Shown here: one piece after another, positions 22,567 through 33,008 of the stretch | Layout: every line of letters starts with the position of its first letter | Position numbering within the stretch: position 1 is the first letter of the stretch | Assembly (NCBI GenBank): GCA_022822245.1 | Contig: JAJECB010000453.1 | Location: forward strand, 1 to 35,019 | Source: Gammaproteobacteria bacterium | Lineage (GTDB): Bacteria > Pseudomonadota > Gammaproteobacteria > HK1 | Direction: 5' to 3' | Length of the DNA stretch: 35,019 nucleotides | Notes under the pieces: generated by a model | What the model saw: only the letters and a program-made list of their open reading frames with translations | Told to the model about the DNA's origin: nothing | The model's database searches: none | Made by a program: the position numbers and the translations under genes

Positions 22567-25493
22567 TGGAAGCGACCGGAGACGACCGGCTCGGCGACGT
22601 AACCGAATCCGCCCCCTTCGTCCGGCGCCACATCGGCCCGGGCGAGTACGAAGCGAAGGCGATGCTGGAGGTCCTCGGCTTCGCGAGCGTCGAAGAGCTG
22701 ATCGACGCCGCCGCTCCGGCGGTCATCCGTCACCCCCGCGAGTTCGACCTCGAAGCCCCTCTTGACGAGCCCGGGGCGTATGCGCGCCTGGCCGCCCTCG
22801 CGGGCCGCAACCGCCTCATGACCTCGCTCATCGGCATGGGGTACCACGGGACCCACACCCCGGCCGTGATCCGGCGGAACGTGCTCGAGAACCCCGCCTG
22901 GTACACCGCCTACACGCCGTACCAGTCGGAGGTGAGCCAGGGCCGGATGGAGGCCCTGCTCAACTACCAGCAGATGATCATCGACCTCACCGGCATGGAG
23001 CTCGCCAACGCCTCCCTCCTCGACGAGGCGACGGCGGCGGCCGAGGCGATGGCGATGGCGCGCCGCGTCGGAAAGGCCAAGTCGAACCGGTTCCTGGTCG
23101 ACGCCGATTGTCACCCCCAGACCATCGACGTGGTCCGCACCCGCGCGGGCCCGCTCGACCTCGAGGTGGAGGTCCGGCCGGCGGCGGAGCTCGACGGACC
23201 GTGCTTCGGCGTGCTGGTCCAGTACCCGGGGTCGGGGGGCGGGGTCCCGGACCTCGCGGGGATCGTGGCGCGCGCGCGCGCACAGCAGGCGCTGGTCGCA
23301 GTGGCGGCGGACCCGCTCGCCCTCGTGATGCTGCGCTCCCCCGGGGAGCTCGGGGCCGACATCGTGGTCGGGAGCAGCCAGCGCTTCGGGGTTCCGATGG
23401 GCGGCGGCGGTCCCCACGCCGCGTTCTTCGCCACCCGCGACGCCTACCGCCGCTCCACCCCCGGCCGCATCATCGGGGTCTCGGTGGATCGGTACGGCCA
23501 GCCCGCGTTCCGCATGGCGCTCCAGACCCGGGAGCAGCACATCCGGCGCGAGAAGGCCACGAGCAACATCTGCACCGCGCAGGTCCTGCTCGCCGTCATC
23601 GCGGGCTTCTACGCGGTCTACCACGGACCGGAGGGACTCTCGCGCATCGCGCGCCGCGTGCACCGCATGGCCGTTCTCCTCCGTGAAGGTCTCGCCCGCC
23701 TCGGCTTCGAGACCGAGAACGAAACCTTCTTCGACACGCTGACGGTGAAGGTCCCGCTCTGGAGCGCGACCGCTTCGGGCGGTGCGGCCGCGATCCACGA
23801 ACGGATGCGGGCGCGGGGGATCAACCTGCGCGAGGTCGACGAAGGGCGGATCGGGATCTCGGTGGACGAAACCACCACTCCCGAGGTGGTCGTCGAGGTG
23901 CTGGCCGGGTTCGCACCCGGCGCCGACGTACCGTCGGTCGACTCGCTCGACGCCTCGGCCCGCCCCTGTCTCACCGGCGCCATGCTTCGCGCCGACTCCA
24001 TCCTCGACCACCCGGTGTTTCACCGCTACCACAGCGAGACCGAGATGCTGCGGTATCTCCGCCGGCTCGCGACCCGGGATGTCGCCCTCGACCGCTCGAT
24101 GATCCCGCTCGGCTCGTGCACGATGAAGCTGAACGCGACGACCGAGATGCTCCCGGTGACGTTCGAGGGGTTCGCGGGCATTCATCCGTTCGCGCCGCCC
24201 GACCAGACCGAGGGGTACGCCCAACTCGTCCGGGACCTCGAGCTCATGCTCTGCGAGTGCACCGCGTTCGCGGGGGTGTCGTTCCAGCCGAACGCCGGTT
24301 CGCAGGGCGAGTACGCGGGACTCCTCGTCATCCGGCGGTATCACGAGAGCCGGGGAGAGGGCGAACGGGACGTCTGCCTCATCCCCGCCTCCGCCCACGG
24401 CACGAACCCCGCGAGCGCGCACATGGCGGGGCTCCGGGTCGTGGTGGTGGGATGCGACGCCGACGGCAACGTGGACGTCGAGGACCTGCGCGCCAAGGCC
24501 GAGGCGGCGGGCGAGCGGCTCGCGGCCCTGATGGTGACCTATCCCTCCACGCACGGGGTCTTCGAGGCATCCATTCGCGAGGTCTGCGACATCGTCCACG
24601 AGCACGGCGGGCAGGTCTACATGGACGGGGCGAACCTGAACGCGCTCCTCGGCATCGTGTGGCCGGCCGATCTCGGGGCCGACGTCTCCCATATCAACCT
24701 GCACAAGACGTTCTGCATTCCGCACGGAGGCGGCGGGCCCGGGATGGGCCCCATCGGGGTACGCGCCCACCTCACGCCCTTCCTCCCCGGGCACCCGGTC
24801 GTGGCGGAGGCCAACCCCTACGATCGCGGCGGCACGTCCGTCGGGGCGGTGTCGGCCGCCCCGTGGGGATCGGCCGGGATCCTCCCCATCTCCTGGGCCT
24901 ACATGAAGCTCATGGGCCACGAGGGGCTCCTCCAGGCGACCCGGATCGCGATCCTCAACGCGAACTACATCGCGGCCCGCCTCGAGCCGCATTTCCCGGT
25001 GCTTTACCGGGGGCCGGGCGGCCTCGTCGCCCACGAGTGCATCATTGATCTCCGGGATCTCAAGAAGGCGTGCGGGATCACGGTCGACGACGTGGCGAAG
25101 CGGCTCGTCGACTACGGCTACCACGCCCCGACGATGTCGTTCCCGGTCGCCGACACCCTCATGATCGAGCCGACGGAGAGCGAGTCGAAGCGCGAGATCG
25201 ACCGCTTCTGCGATGCGATGGTCTCCATCCGGGAGGAGATCCGGGCCGTCGAGACCGGTCGGGCGGACCCCGAGGACAACGTGCTCAAGAACGCCCCGCA
25301 CGCGACGTGTCTCGTCGCCGAGGACGAGTGGCCGCATCCCTACTCGCGCGCCGAGGCCTTCTATCCCGCCCCGTGGTGCCGCGAGGACAAGTACTGGCCC
25401 CCCGTCGGGCGCGTCGACAACGTCTACGGCGACCGCAACCTCGTCTGCACCTGCCCCCCGATGGAGGCCTACCTCGACGAAGCCGCCGACTGA
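22563..25493 (+). CDS. gcvP: Glycine dehydrogenase (decarboxylating), P protein
   Basis: A 976-residue single-chain P protein with fused alpha- and beta-type halves, as in gammaproteobacteria and mitochondria. [12 protein letters not shown] opens the chain; [20 protein letters not shown] is in the first half; [15 protein letters not shown] begins the second half; and the PLP lysine is K715 in [16 protein letters not shown]. It decarboxylates glycine and transfers the aminomethyl group to lipoyl-GcvH. The start overlaps gcvH as ATGA, so the subunits are translationally coupled. A 10-bp stem hairpin lies 18 bp after the stop. The facing gene at 25728 encodes threonine aldolase, which makes glycine. 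Confidence 0.97.
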   Translation: MMEATGDDRLGDVTESAPFVRRHIGPGEYEAKAMLEVLGFASVEELIDAAAPAVIRHPREFDLEAPLDEPGAYARLAALAGRNRLMTSLIGMGYHGTHTPAVIRRNVLENPAWYTAYTPYQSEVSQGRMEALLNYQQMIIDLTGMELANASLLDEATAAAEAMAMARRVGKAKSNRFLVDADCHPQTIDVVRTRAGPLDLEVEVRPAAELDGPCFGVLVQYPGSGGGVPDLAGIVARARAQQALVAVAADPLALVMLRSPGELGADIVVGSSQRFGVPMGGGGPHAAFFATRDAYRRSTPGRIIGVSVDRYGQPAFRMALQTREQHIRREKATSNICTAQVLLAVIAGFYAVYHGPEGLSRIARRVHRMAVLLREGLARLGFETENETFFDTLTVKVPLWSATASGGAAAIHERMRARGINLREVDEGRIGISVDETTTPEVVVEVLAGFAPGADVPSVDSLDASARPCLTGAMLRADSILDHPVFHRYHSETEMLRYLRRLATRDVALDRSMIPLGSCTMKLNATTEMLPVTFEGFAGIHPFAPPDQTEGYAQLVRDLELMLCECTAFAGVSFQPNAGSQGEYAGLLVIRRYHESRGEGERDVCLIPASAHGTNPASAHMAGLRVVVVGCDADGNVDVEDLRAKAEAAGERLAALMVTYPSTHGVFEASIREVCDIVHEHGGQVYMDGANLNALLGIVWPADLGADVSHINLHKTFCIPHGGGGPGMGPIGVRAHLTPFLPGHPVVAEANPYDRGGTSVGAVSAAPWGSAGILPISWAYMKLMGHEGLLQATRIAILNANYIAARLEPHFPVLYRGPGGLVAHECIIDLRDLKKACGITVDDVAKRLVDYGYHAPTMSFPVADTLMIEPTESESKREIDRFCDAMVSIREEIRAVETGRADPEDNVLKNAPHATCLVAEDEWPHPYSRAEAFYPAPWCREDKYWPPVGRVDNVYGDRNLVCTCPPMEAYLDEAAD

Positions 25494-25510
25494 GCTCCGG
25501 AGCCACCTCC

Positions 25511-25534
25511 GAGCCCCGACCCGAGTCGGGGCTC
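25511..25534 (+). terminator. Terminator after gcvP
   Basis: GAGCCCCGAC (25511-25520) pairs with GTCGGGGCTC (25525-25534) around the loop CCGA, followed by TTGT. A compact 10-bp stem just after gcvP is a good intrinsic-terminator candidate with a weak T-run. Confidence 0.75.
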
Positions 25535-25560
25535 TTGTCGCCAGGGTGCAGGAACCGCAG

Positions 25561-25640
25561 GAAAGATTTCATGATCTTTCGGGCAAATTGCTTCTCGCGG
25601 CGTTTTTTCGCGAAAGATTGTCCAATCTTCGGTGGCAAAT
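25561..25640. repeat. Two diverged copies of a hairpin-forming 29-bp repeat
   Basis: Copy 1 (25561-25589) and copy 2 (25612-25640) both run GAAAGATT, a short centre, ATCTT(T)CGG and GCAAAT. Each can fold on itself: GAAAGAT against ATCTTTC in copy 1 and AAGATTG against CAATCTT in copy 2. Between them lies CGCGGCGTTTTTTCGCG. The segment is clearly more AT-rich than the surroundings. It looks like an extragenic repetitive element between gcvP and the convergent threonine aldolase gene. Confidence 0.55.
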
Positions 25641-25727
25641 GGGGTGGCGTGCGGCAGGGGCTTCCTCCCGCTTGAGGTGGGGGCGGGCAGCGGGGCGGGT
25701 CCGGGCTGAGTGGGACGGCGGCGTCGG

Positions 25728-26747
25728 CTAGCGGTTGCGGGCGAAGAACGCCTTGCAGCGGGCGACGACCTCGTCGATATCGGCTTCGTCGATGTCGAGG
25801 TGGGTCACGAAGCGGACCGGATTGCGGGACGAGATGAGGATCCCGTTCGTCCGGAAGTGCTCCTGGAGGTCGGCCCGCCAGCGTTCGTCCATGTCCACGA
25901 ACACCATGTTGGTGTGGACGTCGCTCCCGTCGAAGCCGAGCTCCTCGATGTCCTCGAACGCCTTTCCGAGCCGCTTCGCGTTCTCGTGGTCGCCCGCGAG
26001 GCGTTCGACATGATGGTCCAGCACGTAGAGGCCGGCCGCCGCGACGACGCCGATCTGGCGCATCGCGCCGCCCAGCATCTTCCGGACGCGGCGCGCCTGG
26101 TCGATGAAGTCCCGAGGGCCGCAGAGCATCGTTCCGGCCGGGGCGCCGAGCCCCTTGGACAGGCAGATCGACACGGTGTCGAAGTGACGGGTGATATCCC
26201 TCGCTTCGACCCCGAGGTCGACCGAGGCGTTGAACAGGCGGGCGCCGTCGAGGTGCTTGGCGAGGCCGAGCTCGTCCGCGAGCATTTCGGCCCTCGCAAG
26301 GTAGTCGAGGGGGAGCACCTTTCCGCTCTGGGTGTTCTCGAGGCAGAGGAGCCGGCTCCTCGCGTAGTGGAAGTCGTCTCCCGGCTTGACGGCCGCTCGC
26401 ACCGCGTCGAGGGGCAGGGTCCCGTCCGGCGCGAAATCGAGCGGCTGGGGCTGGATCCCCCCGAGGGCGGCGGCGCCGCCTGCCTCGGACCGGTAGCAAT
26501 GCGCCCGCTGCCCGGCAATGAACTCGTCGCCGCGCCCGCAGTGGGTGAGCAGGGCGACGAGGTTCCCCTGGGTACCGCTCGAAACGAAGATCGACGCTTC
26601 CATTCCCACCATCTCGGCCGCTCGCCGCTCGAGCGCGTTGACGGTGGGGTCCTCCCCGTAGACGTCGTCCCCCACTTCCGCCTCGGCCATGGCCGAACGC
26701 ATCGCCGGCGTCGGCATGGTCACCGTGTCGCTTCGAAAGTCGATCAT
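25728..26747 (-). CDS. Low-specificity threonine aldolase
   Basis: A 339-residue fold-type I PLP enzyme. It begins MIDFRSDTVTMPTPAMR, the near-invariant opening of threonine aldolases, with DDVYGEDPTVNALE following, HLDGAR at 165-170 (D167 contacts PLP) and the PLP lysine K198 in SICLSKGLGAPAG. It splits threonine or allo-threonine to glycine and acetaldehyde. L- or D-specificity is not obvious, though the family is normally L-specific. ATG 26747 has GGAGG about 9 nt upstream; the longer open frame is not conserved-looking. It converges on gcvP and is divergent from the FAD oxidoreductase at 26912. Confidence 0.93.
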   Translation of the reverse strand: MIDFRSDTVTMPTPAMRSAMAEAEVGDDVYGEDPTVNALERRAAEMVGMEASIFVSSGTQGNLVALLTHCGRGDEFIAGQRAHCYRSEAGGAAALGGIQPQPLDFAPDGTLPLDAVRAAVKPGDDFHYARSRLLCLENTQSGKVLPLDYLARAEMLADELGLAKHLDGARLFNASVDLGVEARDITRHFDTVSICLSKGLGAPAGTMLCGPRDFIDQARRVRKMLGGAMRQIGVVAAAGLYVLDHHVERLAGDHENAKRLGKAFEDIEELGFDGSDVHTNMVFVDMDERWRADLQEHFRTNGILISSRNPVRFVTHLDIDEADIDEVVARCKAFFARNR

Positions 26748-26911
26748 GTGGAGTCCGCCTCCCCTGGAATGCGCAGCCCATCCGGACCTGGTGCCCCGAG
26801 CGGCGCCGTTGCGGGCGTTCCCGACGGCGACGCGCACCACCTCGGCTTCCGTGCCAGTATACGGGGACTCTCGGGGCAGCATCGCTCGGCTGAAGAGATG
26901 GAGGTGGATCG

Positions 26912-28168
26912 ATGAGGGAAGGCGCGAAGCCCCAGCGCGTGGTGGTAGTGGGAGCCGGCATGGTCGGCGTCTCCGCCGCGCTCTGGTTGCAGGAGTCCGG
27001 GCACGACGTCACCCTGATCGACCGCGGTGCCCCCGGACGGGGCACGTCGTACGGCAACGCGGGCATCTTCGCCACCTACGCGTGCATTCCGATCAACGCT
27101 CCCCGGCGGATCATCGACGCCCCTTCCATGCTCTTCGACCCCGCGAGCCCGCTCTCGATCCGGTGGTCCTACCTCCCCCGGTTCCTGCCCTGGGCCCTGC
27201 GTTTCCTCTCTGCCTGCCGCCCGGGCCGGGTGCGGACGACGGTGGCCGCCCTCGCCGCGATTCTCGCGAGGGCGGAGGAGGGCTTTCGCCCTCTCGCGCG
27301 CCGGGCGGGGATCGAGTCGCTTCTCGGTCCCGCCGGCGCGCTCCACGTCTACGAATCGGAAGAGAGCTGGCGGCGCGACCGCGGGAACCGCGAGCGGCGT
27401 CGCGCCCACGGGGTCGCCATCCGGGAACTCGACCCGAGCGAGGTCTACGAACTGGAACCGGCCCTCGCCAATGTCGTGCACCGGGGGGTCTGCATGGAGG
27501 ACGTGTTCTTCCTGCGCAGTCCCCATGCGGTGGTGGACGGGCTTGCCCGCGCGTTCGTGCAGTGGGGCGGACGCCTGCTCCAGGCCGAGGTGAAGTCGAT
27601 CGGGAGCGGCCTTCCCGGGCTGCTCGAGGTGGTCTGCTCAGGAAGGCGCATCGCCGCGGATCGGGTGGTGGTCGCCTCCGGCGCGTGGTCGAAGCGGCTT
27701 CTCGGGCAGCTCGCGGACCACATTCCGCTCGACACCGAGCGGGGCTACCACGTCATGTTTCCGGAGGCGGCGTCCCTGCTGAGCCGGCCGGTGGCACCGA
27801 TTGACGGCGGGTTCTTCATGACCCCGATGGAAGGGGGGCTCCGCGCGGCCGGCACGGTGGAGTTCGCGGGGCTCGATGCCCCGCCCCGTGCGGCGCGCAT
27901 CGAGGCCCTGACTGCGGCCGCGCGGCGCCTCCTCCCCGACCTCGGGGAGCCGGCCGAGAGCTGGCTCGGGTTCCGGCCCACGCTCCCCGACTCGCTGCCC
28001 GCGATCGGTCCGCTGCCCTCCGAGCCCCGCATCCTGTGCGCGTTCGGCCACCAGCACCTTGGCATGACCCTCGGCGGAATCACCGGCAAGCTCATCGCCG
28101 AGCTGGTGGACGGCGTCGAGACCCCGAGCGTGGACCTCGCCCCCTTCGCGCCGGATCGCTTCGCCTGA
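26912..28168 (+). CDS. FAD-dependent oxidoreductase, D-amino acid dehydrogenase (DadA)-like
   Basis: A 418-residue DAO-family flavoprotein. The N-terminal Rossmann motif is VVVVGAGMVGVSAALWL with GAGMVG at 14-19, and DRGAPGRGTSYGNAG (38-52) is the DadA signature. The C-terminal WLGFRPTLPDSLPAIGPL and GHQHLGMTLGGITGKLIAEL complete the FAD site. It should deaminate a D-amino acid or an N-alkylated amino acid with electrons passing to the respiratory chain or oxygen. ATG 26912 follows GGAGGTGGATCG. It is divergent from threonine aldolase with 164 bp between, so both may respond to the same amino-acid signal. It ends 13 bp before the convergent leuA stop. Confidence 0.93.
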   Translation: MREGAKPQRVVVVGAGMVGVSAALWLQESGHDVTLIDRGAPGRGTSYGNAGIFATYACIPINAPRRIIDAPSMLFDPASPLSIRWSYLPRFLPWALRFLSACRPGRVRTTVAALAAILARAEEGFRPLARRAGIESLLGPAGALHVYESEESWRRDRGNRERRRAHGVAIRELDPSEVYELEPALANVVHRGVCMEDVFFLRSPHAVVDGLARAFVQWGGRLLQAEVKSIGSGLPGLLEVVCSGRRIAADRVVVASGAWSKRLLGQLADHIPLDTERGYHVMFPEAASLLSRPVAPIDGGFFMTPMEGGLRAAGTVEFAGLDAPPRAARIEALTAAARRLLPDLGEPAESWLGFRPTLPDSLPAIGPLPSEPRILCAFGHQHLGMTLGGITGKLIAELVDGVETPSVDLAPFAPDRFA

Positions 28169-28181
28169 CTTCTCTCCCCGG

Positions 28182-30063
<1,882 letters not shown>

Positions 30064-30070
30064 GGCGCGC

Positions 30071-30099
30071 ATCCTAGGCCCGCCGCCCCGCCGCGTCAA
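30071..30099 (-). promoter_or_regulatory. leuLA promoter
   Basis: On the minus strand TTGACG (30094-30099), a 17-bp spacer and TAGGAT (30071-30076) form a strong sigma-70 promoter. The leader peptide ATG begins 7 nt downstream of the -10 box, where transcription itself should start. An 18-bp direct repeat lies just upstream (30102-30192). Confidence 0.8.
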
Positions 30100-30101
30100 C
30101 C

Positions 30102-30192
30102 GCCGTCATCGAATCGGCCCGCAGCAAGGATGCAGCACGCGGGCGGGAAGCCCGCGTTCCCGGACCTCCTCCCGGCCGCCATCGAATCGGCC
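30102..30192. repeat. 18-bp direct repeat flanking a hairpin upstream of leuL
   Basis: GCCGTCATCGAATCGGCC (30102-30119) and GCCGCCATCGAATCGGCC (30175-30192) differ at one base and start 73 bp apart. Between them ACGCGGGC (30137-30144) pairs with GCCCGCGT (30150-30157) around GGGAA. The hairpin may terminate the M20 gene transcript that ends at 30215. The repeats may be activator sites for the leu promoter or the ends of a small inserted element. Confidence 0.5.
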
Positions 30193-30214
30193 GGCGCCGA
30201 GGCATGGCGCGAGG

Positions 30215-31387
30215 TCAACGTGGCGGCAGGAGCTCGCGGGCGAGCTCCACCCAGTAGGTGGCGCCGATGGGGAGGATCTCGTCGTTGAAGTCGTAGTGGG
30301 GGTTGTGGACCATGCAGCCTCCGTGCTCGCCCTCGCCGTTGCCGATCATGATGTAGTTGCCGGGGTGCTTCTGCAGCATGAAGGCGAAGTCCTCCGAGCC
30401 CATGACCCGCGGCCCCGCCGCATCCACGTTCTCCGGCCCCACGACCTTGGCCGCGGCCCGGGCCGCGACCGCGGTCTCCTCCTCGGTGTTGACCAGCGGC
30501 GGGTAGTTCTTCTCGTACACCGCCTCGGCGGAGATGCCGCGCGCGGCGCAGATCCCGCCCACGATCCGTTCGAGCCCCGCCGCGAACTGGTCGCGGACCG
30601 AGTGGGTGAACGAGCGCACCGTCCCCGCGAACTCGACCGAGTCGGGGATGACGTTGATCGCGTCGCCGCCCCGGATGCGCCCGACGGTGAACGTGGCCGC
30701 GTTCTGGGCGTTGATCTCCTGGGCGACGAAGTCGTTGAGGGCCTCGATGATCGCGCACGCGGCGTTCACCGGGCTCCGCGCGAGATGGGGCATCGCGCCG
30801 TGCCCGCCGACACCGTTCACGGTGACCCGCACCGTGTCCGAGCTCGCGAGGAACGGACCGGCGCGAGTGACGAACTTTCCGACCGGCACGGTCGGAAAGT
30901 TGTGCATCCCCCACACCGAATCCACCGGGAATTCCTCGAAGAGCCCGTCCCGGATCATGACGTCGGCGCCGCCCGCCCCTTCCTCCGCGGGCTGGAAGAT
31001 GAAGTGGATGGTGCCGTCGAAGCCCGCGTGCTCCGCGAGGTGGCGCGCCGCCCCGAGGAGCATCGTCGTGTGCCCGTCGTGGCCGCAGCCGTGCATCCGG
31101 CCGGGGTGCTGCGAGACGTGCTCGAAGGTGTTGAGCTCGTCCATCGCGAGGGCGTCCATGTCGGCGCGAAGGCCGATCGCGCGGTTGCCCTGCCCGCCCC
31201 GGAGGGTCCCGACCACTCCGGTGCCCGCAAGGCCGCGGCGGATCGGGATCCCCCAGGCGGTCAGGCGCTCCGCCACCACCTCCGCGGTTCGGTGCTCCTC
31301 GAAGGCGAGCTCGGGGTGGCGGTGAAGATCGCGGCGGATCTCCGTCAGCTCGTCGCCGGCGGCGACAATCTCGTCGATGAGGTTCAT
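30215..31387 (-). CDS. M20 family amidohydrolase (hippurate hydrolase/N-acyl amino acid hydrolase-like)
   Basis: A 390-residue M20D peptidase-family hydrolase. It begins with the family-typical EIRRDLHRHPELAFEE. MHGCGHDGHTTML gives metal ligands C101 and H103 with H106, and FQPAEEGAGGA gives catalytic E135 and metal ligand E136; GSEDFAFML near the C-terminus completes the site. It hydrolyses an N-acyl amino acid such as hippurate, or an amide of that kind, in the cytoplasm. Its ATG overlaps the stop of the upstream ParD-type gene by 4 nt, so its translation is coupled to an antitoxin-like protein, an unexpected partner. Confidence 0.94.
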   Translation of the reverse strand: MNLIDEIVAAGDELTEIRRDLHRHPELAFEEHRTAEVVAERLTAWGIPIRRGLAGTGVVGTLRGGQGNRAIGLRADMDALAMDELNTFEHVSQHPGRMHGCGHDGHTTMLLGAARHLAEHAGFDGTIHFIFQPAEEGAGGADVMIRDGLFEEFPVDSVWGMHNFPTVPVGKFVTRAGPFLASSDTVRVTVNGVGGHGAMPHLARSPVNAACAIIEALNDFVAQEINAQNAATFTVGRIRGGDAINVIPDSVEFAGTVRSFTHSVRDQFAAGLERIVGGICAARGISAEAVYEKNYPPLVNTEEETAVAARAAAKVVGPENVDAAGPRVMGSEDFAFMLQKHPGNYIMIGNGEGEHGGCMVHNPHYDFNDEILPIGATYWVELARELLPPR

Positions 31388-31665
31388 GCGAAGGCTTCTC
31401 CTACTCGTGCCGCCGCGATGGTCGCGCGAGCGGCCGCGAATGCCTGGGTGCTGTCCACGTACTCTGTGCGTGGGGTTGCCAAGCGGGCGCGGAGCTCGTC
31501 CACGAGCGCCGAGAGCGCCACTTCCCGCTCCGCCTCGTCCTGCATCATCTGTTCGATGGCCACCGCGACCCCGGCGCTCTGCGTGGCGAAGACGCCTTCA
31601 CCCACCTTCTCGGTGAGGAAGCGATGGTGGCGATCAGTGAAGCTGAGTGTCATCTTGACCGTCAT
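31384..31665 (-). CDS. parD: ParD-type antitoxin (ribbon-helix-helix), orphan
   Basis: A 93-residue protein. MTVKMTLSFTDRHHRF and the following EKVGEGVFATQSAGVAVAIE resemble the N-terminal DNA-binding half of ParD antitoxins, and the acidic helical EQMMQDEAEREVALSAL with RTEYVDST resembles the toxin-binding tail. ATG 31665 is chosen because AGGAG lies 6 nt upstream; an ATG at 31671 overlaps that site. In normal parDE pairs the parE toxin follows with an overlapping start; here an M20 amidohydrolase takes that position and no RelE/ParE-like frame is present. It may be a relic, or repress its own promoter and so control the hydrolase. Confidence 0.75.
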   Translation of the reverse strand: MTVKMTLSFTDRHHRFLTEKVGEGVFATQSAGVAVAIEQMMQDEAEREVALSALVDELRARLATPRTEYVDSTQAFAAARATIAAARVGEAFA

Positions 31666-31795
31666 TCGCATCTCCTACTGCATGGCAAAGCCGTGGATCC
31701 TGCTGGCGGGTATTCTTCGGCGCGAGGGACTCGAACGACCTCGGGCTCGGTGGCCGACCGTAGTCCGAATATAACGCCGTGGATACGCGCGCGGG

Positions 31796-32986
31796 TCAGT
31801 CCGAGCGGCGGTGACGCAGCTCGCGCATCCCCTTCTCGAGTCCCTCGACGGTGAGGGGGTACATGCGGTTCCCCATGATCTCGCGGGTCATCTCGATCGA
31901 CTGGGTGTAGCCCCACATGTTCTCCGGCTTCGGGTTGAGCCAGATCGCGTAGGGCCACGCGTCCAGCACGCGCCCCATCCAGACCGACCCCGCCTCTTCG
32001 TTCCAGTGCTCGACGCTGCCCCCGGGATAGGCGATCTCGTAGGGGCTCATGCTCGCGTCGCCGACGAAGATGACCTTGTGGTCCGCGTTGTACTTGTGGA
32101 GGACGTCCATCGTCGGGATCCGCACCGAATGGCGGCGCAGGTTGTCCTTCCACACTGTCTCGTAGACGAAGTTGTGGAAATAGTAGTACTCGAGGTGCTT
32201 GAACTCCCCGCGCGCGGCGGAGAACAGCTCCTCGCACACCTTGACGTGGTCGTCCATGGAGCCCCCGACGTCGAGGAACAGGAGCACCTTCACCGCGTTG
32301 TGCCGCTCCGGGACCATCTTGATGTCGAGGAGCCCTCCGTTGCGGGCCGTCGAGCGCACGGTGTCGTCGAGGTCGAGCTCCTCTTCCGCGCCCTCGCGTG
32401 CGAAGCGCCTGAGCTTTCTCAAGGCGATCTTCATGTTCCGGGTACCGAGCTCCACGGTGTCGTCGAAGTTCCTGAACTCGCGCCGGTCCCAGACCTTGAC
32501 GGCGCGCCGGTGCCGCGACTCGTGCTGCCCGATGCGCACCCCCTCGGGGTTGTAGCCGTAGGCCCCGAACGGCGACTTCCCGGCCGTCCCGATCCACTTG
32601 TTGCCGCCCTGGTGGCGCCCCTTCTGCTCCTCCAGGCGCTTCTTCAGCTCCTCCATGAGCTTCTCGAAGCCGCCCATCGCCTCGATGAGCGCCTTTTCCT
32701 CCTCGCTCAGCATGAGCTCGGCCTGCCGGCGGAGCCATTCCTCGGGGATCTCCCCGTGCAGCGCGTCGAACAGCTCCTCCATGCCCTTGAAGTACGTCCC
32801 GAAGCACTGATCGAAGCGGTCGAAGTGCCGCTCGTCCTTCACGAGGGTCGCCCGCGCGAGGTAGTAGAAGTCGTCCACGCTCAGCATCGCGACCCGGCGC
32901 TCGAGGGCTTCGAGCAGGGTCAGGTACTCGTTGATCGCGACCGGGATGTGGTACCGGCGAAGACCGAAGAAGAAGTCGACCAGCAT
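31796..32986 (-). CDS. VWA domain-containing protein, CoxE-like
   Basis: A 396-residue cytoplasmic protein. An N-terminal helical region (FFFGLRRYHIPVAINEYL) is followed by a basic, charged middle with GGNKWIGTAGKSPFG and YNPEGVRIG, then a von Willebrand A domain with a metal site in LLFLDVGGSMDDH. The first Ser of the usual DxSxS is Gly, as in this CoxE-like subgroup. The partner MoxR ATPase gene is 22 bp upstream in the same direction. MoxR-VWA pairs act as chaperones that insert metals or remodel target complexes. No CO dehydrogenase or other obvious client lies in the window. Confidence 0.9.
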   Translation of the reverse strand: MLVDFFFGLRRYHIPVAINEYLTLLEALERRVAMLSVDDFYYLARATLVKDERHFDRFDQCFGTYFKGMEELFDALHGEIPEEWLRRQAELMLSEEEKALIEAMGGFEKLMEELKKRLEEQKGRHQGGNKWIGTAGKSPFGAYGYNPEGVRIGQHESRHRRAVKVWDRREFRNFDDTVELGTRNMKIALRKLRRFAREGAEEELDLDDTVRSTARNGGLLDIKMVPERHNAVKVLLFLDVGGSMDDHVKVCEELFSAARGEFKHLEYYYFHNFVYETVWKDNLRRHSVRIPTMDVLHKYNADHKVIFVGDASMSPYEIAYPGGSVEHWNEEAGSVWMGRVLDAWPYAIWLNPKPENMWGYTQSIEMTREIMGNRMYPLTVEGLEKGMRELRHRRSD

Positions 32987-33008
32987 CGCGGGCGATCGGG
33001 ACTCGAGG

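Noticed and set aside
22266..25337. A 1023-codon open frame on the minus strand opposite gcvP
   Set aside because: It is a shadow of gcvP in high-GC DNA: rich in Arg, Asp, Val and His, no recognisable domain, and the plus strand encodes a complete GcvP.
31690..31800. Complete tRNA gene
   Set aside because: Only a T-arm-like segment is present. No matching acceptor 5' strand, D-arm or anticodon arm can be found, and the T-stem does not pair cleanly.
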